The translations under genes were made by a program, and so were the position numbers. From positions 1 through 64,000 of the forward strand of contig JAGXIL010000089.1 of NCBI GenBank assembly GCA_024635655.1: a DNA stretch of 64,000 bases, given 5' to 3'. Numbering within the stretch: the stretch's first letter is position 1; every line of letters starts with the position of its first letter. The stretch is from Gillisia sp. Lineage in GTDB: Bacteria; Bacteroidota; Bacteroidia; Flavobacteriales; Flavobacteriaceae. Of this stretch, positions 59,350-64,000 are shown piece by piece. The notes beneath the pieces were generated by a model. It made no database searches and was not told the DNA's origin. It saw nothing but the letters and a program-made list of their open reading frames with translations.

Positions 59350-59685
59350 ATGAAAATCACCAGGAAAGAAAATTACATTATTATTGAAGATGAAAAAGAT
59401 GATATCACAGCGTTTGCAACCTATCTTTCCAAACACCATTCAGATTTTGAGAACGAAAATGTGGTAGTGAATATATTAGATAAAGAAGACCTTGACGAAA
59501 AAGACCTTTTAATGTTTCTGGAGATATCTAACCTGCACCGTATGCAGAAAAAGTCATTCGTAATTGCAAGTATGCCCGTTTCCATTGAGGCTTCCCTTCC
59601 TGAAGAATTAATGATAGCACCTACCTTACGCGAAGCAGAAGACATAATTAATATGGAAGAACTTGAAAGGGAGCTGGGCTTTTAA
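59350..59685 (+). CDS. Small STAS-like protein upstream of rnz
   Basis: A 111-residue acidic soluble protein with alternating strands and helices (ENVVVNILDKEDLDEKDLLMFLEISNLHRMQKKSFVIA... PTLREAEDIINMEELERELGF). The end pattern (TLREAEDIINMEELER) recalls STAS or anti-sigma-antagonist-like folds, but there is no clear phospho-Ser motif. It is 51 nt upstream of rnz on the same strand and 27 nt downstream of pyrB, an arrangement I believe common in flavobacteria, though I cannot confirm that here. Function unknown. Confidence 0.75.
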   Translation: MKITRKENYIIIEDEKDDITAFATYLSKHHSDFENENVVVNILDKEDLDEKDLLMFLEISNLHRMQKKSFVIASMPVSIEASLPEELMIAPTLREAEDIINMEELERELGF

Positions 59686-59736
59686 AATTTAAGATCCGGA
59701 CAAACCTTTATTGGTTAAGAAAAAATGTAAAATAGA

Positions 59737-60642
59737 ATGAAACTTACCATTTTAGGGTGTTATGCTGCTACCCCCCGGTCTTTCACCAACCCTTCTTCCC
59801 AGGTACTTGAAATTAATAATCATAAGTTTTTAATCGATTGCGGGGAAGGCACCCAGGTTGAGTTACGCAGGAACAAAATTAAATTCTCCAGGATACAGCA
59901 TATTTTCATTTCTCACCTTCACGGAGATCATTTCTATGGGTTAGTTGGCCTTATTTCTACTTTCCGGCTTCTCAACAGGGAGACAGACCTACATGTATAC
60001 GGGCCTAAAGGAATCAAGGAGATTATTACCCTTCAGTTAAAACTAGCCAATTCCTGGACCAATTATCAGTTGTATTTCCATGAGCTTCAGAGTAAGGAGC
60101 CTGAAGTCCTTTTTGAAGACGAAAAGGTAATTGTGGAAACCATTCCCTTAAAACACCGGATCTATACCAATGGTTTTCTTTTTAAAGAGAAACCAGGCCA
60201 AAGGAAACTTCTAATAAATGAAGCGGTGAATAATAATATTGATGTCTCTTTATATCAAAGTTTAAAGCTGGGTAAAGATGTAGTCTCTGAAGATGGAAAA
60301 GTGATAACCAATGATTTGGTTACTGCGCCGCCAGACCCTCCTAAAAGTTACGCATATTGTAGTGATACTGTTTTTGATACTGGAATAATTGAACAGATCA
60401 AAGATACCACCGTTCTCTACCACGAATCTACTTTTCTTGAAGAAAATAGTGATCTCGCATTTCCTACCAAACATTCAACTGCCATTCAGGCTGCAATTAT
60501 CGCCAGGGAGGCAGGAGTGAAAAAACTTATTCTTGGCCATTTTTCTACCAGATACGGTGATATATCTCCTTTTAAAGCCGAAGCAGTAACCGTATTTAAA
60601 AATACAGATCTTGCCGATGACGGAAAGATCTTTAAATTCTAA
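59737..60642 (+). CDS. rnz: Ribonuclease Z
   Basis: A 301-residue metallo-beta-lactamase-fold endonuclease that removes 3' trailers from pre-tRNAs. The zinc motif is H60-L-H62-G-D64-H65 (ISHLHGDHFYG), and later ligands sit in YCSDTVFD, VLYHESTFLEE (the AxDHS-like region) and LILGHFSTRY. Length is that of the short RNase Z (ElaC) form. It follows the STAS-like gene, probably in one transcript with pyrR-pyrB. Confidence 0.94.
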   Translation: MKLTILGCYAATPRSFTNPSSQVLEINNHKFLIDCGEGTQVELRRNKIKFSRIQHIFISHLHGDHFYGLVGLISTFRLLNRETDLHVYGPKGIKEIITLQLKLANSWTNYQLYFHELQSKEPEVLFEDEKVIVETIPLKHRIYTNGFLFKEKPGQRKLLINEAVNNNIDVSLYQSLKLGKDVVSEDGKVITNDLVTAPPDPPKSYAYCSDTVFDTGIIEQIKDTTVLYHESTFLEENSDLAFPTKHSTAIQAAIIAREAGVKKLILGHFSTRYGDISPFKAEAVTVFKNTDLADDGKIFKF

Positions 60643-60831
60643 AGCTCACCTTACATCTCCATTTATTTTCTTGCCAAAATTATTCTGAAAATTATTTTTC
60701 TTAATTATAAAATGTAAGATATCAGCTACATTATTTGTTAAACTTTTATTTATTTTTCGTTACAATGCATATTATTGTGCTTTTAATCGATTTTTTGTGT
60801 ATTTTGGCTATCCCAAGTTTACTTAACCTAT

Positions 60832-61341
60832 ATGCCTATGTACACCATTACAAAACACCTGTGTTTAACTTTGGTCTGTGTTCTAATGTTTAGTTCCTGC
60901 GCCACTGATTCAGATCTACCTGAAAATACTGAATTAAAAACCGCAGACCTGGTTGATTATGTAACCTATAGTCAAATTGAAATAGATGTTCTTGAGGCGG
61001 TGAATGATCACCGAATAAGTAAAGGTTTGTCTTCCTTAAAAAGAGTTGACGAAATTACTTTTCAGGCTTATGACCACAATGAATATATGATTCAGCAGAA
61101 AAAGGTAAGCCATGATAATTTTTCCACAAGATACACGAATCTGGTGAATGAGATAGGCGCGAAAGCTGTTGGAGAAAATATTGCTTATGGCTACCGTACC
61201 GCAGGAGCTGCTTTGAAAGGCTGGCTTAACAGCGAAGGCCACAGCGAAAATATGGAAGGGGATTATACTCACTTCGGAATCTCTGTAGCTCAGGACGAAG
61301 ATGGAAAAAATTATTTTACAAATATATTTGTTAGAAGGTAA
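60832..61341 (+). CDS. CAP-domain (SCP/PR1-like) lipoprotein
   Basis: A 169-residue lipoprotein (signal VCVLMFSSC, a Cys at about residue 23). The CAP domain (about 45-165) contains the helix EIDVLEAVNDHRISKGLSSLKR, the cavity residues in YDHNEYMIQQKKVSHDNF, GENIAYGY and HFGISVA. The His and Glu residues that bind metal in CAP proteins are at H-D (SHDNF) and E-N (GENIA). Function in bacteria is not settled. Two ATGs (60832 and 60838) are in frame; either gives the same signal peptide. Confidence 0.88.
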   Translation: MPMYTITKHLCLTLVCVLMFSSCATDSDLPENTELKTADLVDYVTYSQIEIDVLEAVNDHRISKGLSSLKRVDEITFQAYDHNEYMIQQKKVSHDNFSTRYTNLVNEIGAKAVGENIAYGYRTAGAALKGWLNSEGHSENMEGDYTHFGISVAQDEDGKNYFTNIFVRR

Positions 61342-61388
61342 ACTAAACCTTCAGATTTTTTGGAATGTTGATTTAATTTGAATGTAGA

Positions 61389-61426
61389 GATCCCGGCTGT
61401 TATTGATCCGGGATTTCTTTTTTTTT
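61389..61426 (+). terminator. Terminator after the CAP gene
   Basis: Stem atcccgg / ccgggat with an 11-nt loop and a long T-rich tract. Confidence 0.8.
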
Positions 61427-61678
61427 GTAGTCATCATTTGTATATAAGCAGGTAATTCTTCTTCTTCTTCCTATTATCTCTTAAAACCTAAGAAACGATC
61501 TAACCTTGTTATAAATTATTTAAGGATACTAAATTCAGTTACAATGATTTTCATACAGCGGTCTATTTAATGCCCCTTATATCAAGAGAAATGTTTTGAA
61601 GCTTTCTAGATTGAAGTTTCCCAGATCAGTTATTATTTTAAATATGGCCGGCGAAAACAGATTTTGAATAAAATAATT

Positions 61679-61710
61679 AAGGGTAGACATCATGTCTACC
61701 CTTAACTTTT
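61679..61710 (-). terminator. Terminator of the OmpA-like gene
   Basis: A near-perfect palindrome aagggtagacat / atgtctaccctt (12 bp) next to the stop of the OmpA-family gene. The T tract on the minus strand is interrupted, so its strength is uncertain. Confidence 0.6.
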
Positions 61711-61730
61711 CATTTGCCCCAAATATATTC

Positions 61731-63605
61731 TTATTTCATTTGAACTACGCTAAATATTGAGCGGCGGTTTAACTGGTGCTCCTCTTTATTACATCTGGAA
61801 CAATCTACAGCAAGCTCTTTTTCCCCAAAACCTTTATAGGCTTCAACTCTTTCAGCTTTTACTCCATTAGTAACCAAATAGTCAAAAGTGGATTGTGCTC
61901 GTCTTTCAGCTAAACCTTCATTGTATTGGTCACTACCTCTTACATCTGTATGAGAACCTATTTCTATTACAAGTTCCGGATATTTGTTGATCATAAGATC
62001 GACCAGTTTATCAAGTTCATTTGCCGCATCAGGCCTAATGTTGTGTTTGTCAAAATCGAAATAAATGATATTTATTTCAGCAAGATATTCTACATCGGCT
62101 ACGGGATCCAGTTGTATGTTGTAAATAAGTTCTTCCTTATCATCTGAGTCCATAGAACTAACCATCCCAGATTTCTCCTGATATTCAATATGTTTGGATT
62201 CTATGGGATATTCCTTATTTCGGCTAATGGCCGTGGTATAGTTACCATCTGCATCTGTCTCCAAAAAGGCGATTTGCACATTGTCTTTATCCAGCAATCT
62301 TACAGTAGCATTTGGTATGGGCCTGTTGTTTACGGCATCTGTAACCTTGCCTTTTAACTGCAGGGGTTTAAGCAAGTTAAAACCATAAATATTATCACTT
62401 CCTCCTTCTCTGTTGGATGAGAAATATCCCGTGCTGCTTTCCTCTTTCTGAAAATAAGCAAAGTCATCAAGATTACTGTTTACCGGAGCTCCTAGGTTTT
62501 CTACTTTAACGATCATTTCGCCAAGATCTGCTTTGAAAATATCCATCAATCCTAGGCCAAGGTGGCCATTTGAGGAGAAGTATAAAACATTGTATTCAGT
62601 AACAAATGGAAAGGCCTCATTATAGCTCGTGTTGATCTCCTCTCCGAGATTTACCGGACTTCCGTATAAATTTTCTCCAAGAATCTCCACTTTGTAGATA
62701 TCTGTTCCACCCAACCCATTTGGCATATCTGATGCAAAATATAAAGTTTTTTCATCTGCCGAAAGAGCGGGGTGACCTACAGAATAGGTATTATCGTTAA
62801 AAGGTAATTCAACTACATCATCCCATTGCCCGTTGTTATTTGTGGCTCTGTAGATCTTTAAGTGATTGGTATTTTCTTTATCTTTTTTACCTCGCCTGTT
62901 ATTGATATAGTTATTGCGATTAAAATACATATATTTTCCATCTTTTGTAATCGTAATAGGACCGTCATGTAATACGGTGTTCACATCTCCTGCAACAGGG
63001 GAAACATTTTCACCGTCCAATTGGTAAACATCAAGAAATGGTTCACCATTCCAGGAGTAGACCTTGTTCTTTTTTGACATTCCTGCATCACGGGCAGAAA
63101 CAAAATACACTTTTCCGTCTCTTTCATAAGCCCCAAAATCACTCATTCCTGAATTGAAGGTTACATCATTAACTGTATACTCATCACTGATATCAAAATC
63201 TGCTATATCTGTAGAAAGCATATTGTCAATATCACTTGATCTTCCCTGAGAATCCCTGTATTTTTGTAACCATTCCCGGGATTCATCATAGCGTTTTACC
63301 CCGCGCAAAGCCTGGGCATATTTAAAATAATATTCGGGAGAGACATTTTCAGCTTTTAATCCGTCTTCATAATAAAAAACAGCATTCTCAGGACTGCTTA
63401 GTTTCATATAGCTATCGCCAAGTCTAAATCTGTTTTCAGAGGTATTAAATTCTTTTTCGATAAGTTCCTTATACACATCAACGGCTTCTATGTAAGCGAG
63501 GTCATCATAAAGTTTATCGGCTTTTTTCTGTTTTCCGTTTTGAGCAGAAACCATATAACTATTTCCGATAAAAAGCAGAAGTATTAAGTAGTTGAAATTC
63601 TTCAT
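61731..63605 (-). CDS. OmpA-family protein with TPR, PD40 and carboxypeptidase-like domains
   Basis: About 624 residues. The signal peptide ends at YMVSAQ. Order: TPR-like helices (about 20-125, KLYDDLAYIEAVDVYKELIEKEF), a PD40 (WD40-like) propeller (about 150-405, e.g. YFASDMPNGLGGTDIYKV and YFSSNGHLGLGLMDIFKA), a CarboxypepD_reg-like fold (about 410-490, LKGKVTDAVNNRPIPNATVRLLD), and a C-terminal OmpA peptidoglycan-binding domain (IIYFDFDKHNIRPDA... SHTDVRGSDQYNEGLAERRAQS). The Cys pair CSRC is in the OmpA domain. Such OmpA proteins act with PorP/SprF in anchoring T9SS-secreted adhesins. The start is the ATG at 63605, which gives the signal peptide. Confidence 0.93.
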   Translation of the reverse strand: MKNFNYLILLLFIGNSYMVSAQNGKQKKADKLYDDLAYIEAVDVYKELIEKEFNTSENRFRLGDSYMKLSSPENAVFYYEDGLKAENVSPEYYFKYAQALRGVKRYDESREWLQKYRDSQGRSSDIDNMLSTDIADFDISDEYTVNDVTFNSGMSDFGAYERDGKVYFVSARDAGMSKKNKVYSWNGEPFLDVYQLDGENVSPVAGDVNTVLHDGPITITKDGKYMYFNRNNYINNRRGKKDKENTNHLKIYRATNNNGQWDDVVELPFNDNTYSVGHPALSADEKTLYFASDMPNGLGGTDIYKVEILGENLYGSPVNLGEEINTSYNEAFPFVTEYNVLYFSSNGHLGLGLMDIFKADLGEMIVKVENLGAPVNSNLDDFAYFQKEESSTGYFSSNREGGSDNIYGFNLLKPLQLKGKVTDAVNNRPIPNATVRLLDKDNVQIAFLETDADGNYTTAISRNKEYPIESKHIEYQEKSGMVSSMDSDDKEELIYNIQLDPVADVEYLAEINIIYFDFDKHNIRPDAANELDKLVDLMINKYPELVIEIGSHTDVRGSDQYNEGLAERRAQSTFDYLVTNGVKAERVEAYKGFGEKELAVDCSRCNKEEHQLNRRSIFSVVQMK

Positions 63606-63621
63606 AATAGCTTTGGATTTG

Positions 63622-64000
63622 TTAGAAAAATCTAGGGGATTTATATTTAGTATTTTTAGCTCGTAGTTCATAGATCAACAGGATCTCGTGTGATCCGGTG
63701 GTATAAGGTCTAAGATCTGAAATAGAGTACTCATAAGCATATCCAACCCGCAGGGGTTCGAAGATCTGAAAATCTACAAAAGCTCCTATCGCATCATCAA
63801 TTCTATAGGTGCCACCCAAATACACTTTTTCATCATAAATAACAGCAGCAGACATATCAAAGGAAAGGGGAGCCCCGTTGGTAACTTTTGCCAGAGCTGT
63901 AGGCCTCAATTTCCAGGTATCGCTCAAATCAAAAACATATCCCCCGGTTAAGTAATAATGCACCTGCTCCAGCGCAACATACTGGTTAAACTCATTATTG
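63622..64000 (-). CDS. PorP/SprF family protein (partial, N-terminus off the window)
   Basis: About 125 C-terminal residues of an outer-membrane barrel. Motifs of PorP/SprF are visible: YYLTGGYVFDLSDTWKLRPTALAK, AVIYDEKVYLGGTYRID, DDAIGAFVDFQIFEPLRVGYAYEYSISDLRPYTTGSHEILLIYEL. The reading frame continues without a stop to the right edge, so the gene starts beyond 64000. The OmpA gene follows 16 nt later, the usual PorP-OmpA pair behind a gliding or surface adhesin gene. Confidence 0.9.
   Translation of the reverse strand, partial: NNEFNQYVALEQVHYYLTGGYVFDLSDTWKLRPTALAKVTNGAPLSFDMSAAVIYDEKVYLGGTYRIDDAIGAFVDFQIFEPLRVGYAYEYSISDLRPYTTGSHEILLIYELRAKNTKYKSPRFF

Larger units (their letters stand above)
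61342..61730. other. Non-coding gap with two terminators
   Basis: Between the CAP gene and the convergent OmpA gene, 389 nt hold a plus-strand terminator (61389-61426), a minus-strand one (61679-61710), and about 250 nt of AT-rich DNA with no open frame or further structure that I can see. Confidence 0.7.

Overview
The window is core-type chromosome of a Bacteroidota bacterium, almost certainly a member of the Flavobacteriaceae. Evidence: AT-rich intergenic DNA, Bacteroidota-type promoters (TTTG about 19 nt upstream of TAnnTTTG), weak or absent Shine-Dalgarno sequences, a type IX secretion (T9SS) C-terminal sorting domain, PorP/SprF and OmpA envelope genes, type II dehydroquinate dehydratase, and several families largely restricted to this group (DUF6048, DUF6452, DUF6495, CCC-motif protein). 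The genus cannot be fixed from the sequence alone.

Layout. 1-290: the end of an rRNA operon (5S gene, terminator, then a decayed second 5S 3' end with its own terminator). 290-1080: gene-free and full of small interspersed hairpin repeats. 1.1-15.6 kb: ZIP transporter, four RNA methyltransferases (THUMP/RlmL-like, RlmD, TrmH, RlmH), ornithine aminotransferase, a DEAD-box helicase, ITP pyrophosphatase, NadC and small envelope proteins. 15.7-24 kb: PriA, an orphan LytTR regulator, the rpsF-rpsR-rplI operon, a MacB-like permease and HisS. 24-31 kb: two Cys-motif membrane proteins beside a T9SS-secreted protein, an Smr protein, a calcium-repeat lipoprotein, a cysteine desulfurase and an M23 peptidase. 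31.2-33.6 kb: coiled-coil protein, zapA, a probable 6S RNA and rny. 33.7-44.7 kb: aldo/keto reductase, XerD, two small barrels, AroQ, Dph6-like PP-loop protein, LpdA, two MsrB enzymes (cytosolic and exported), a hydrolase, an M48 peptidase and an MFS transporter. 45-48 kb: an ECF sigma/anti-sigma operon carrying two repeat-built, probably beta-solenoid, exported proteins. 48-56 kb: Lon, a duplicated GH26-like protein, Cmk, a Gmad2 lipoprotein and ribosomal protein S1. 56-64 kb: two tandem Tat-type ferritin-like proteins, pyrR-pyrB, a small protein with RNase Z, a CAP lipoprotein, and an OmpA/PorP pair running off the right edge.

Most of the window is ordinary housekeeping DNA. I saw no prophage, transposase, CRISPR array, defence island or tRNA. 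The observations most worth following up are the two-copy GH26-like protein whose first copy has lost the nucleophile, the sigma/anti-sigma operon encoding a tyrosine-ladder and a GSG-ladder repeat protein, the 6S RNA-like gene between zapA and rny, the tandem Tat ferritin-like pair, the leaderless promoters, and the hairpin repeat family with covarying stems.
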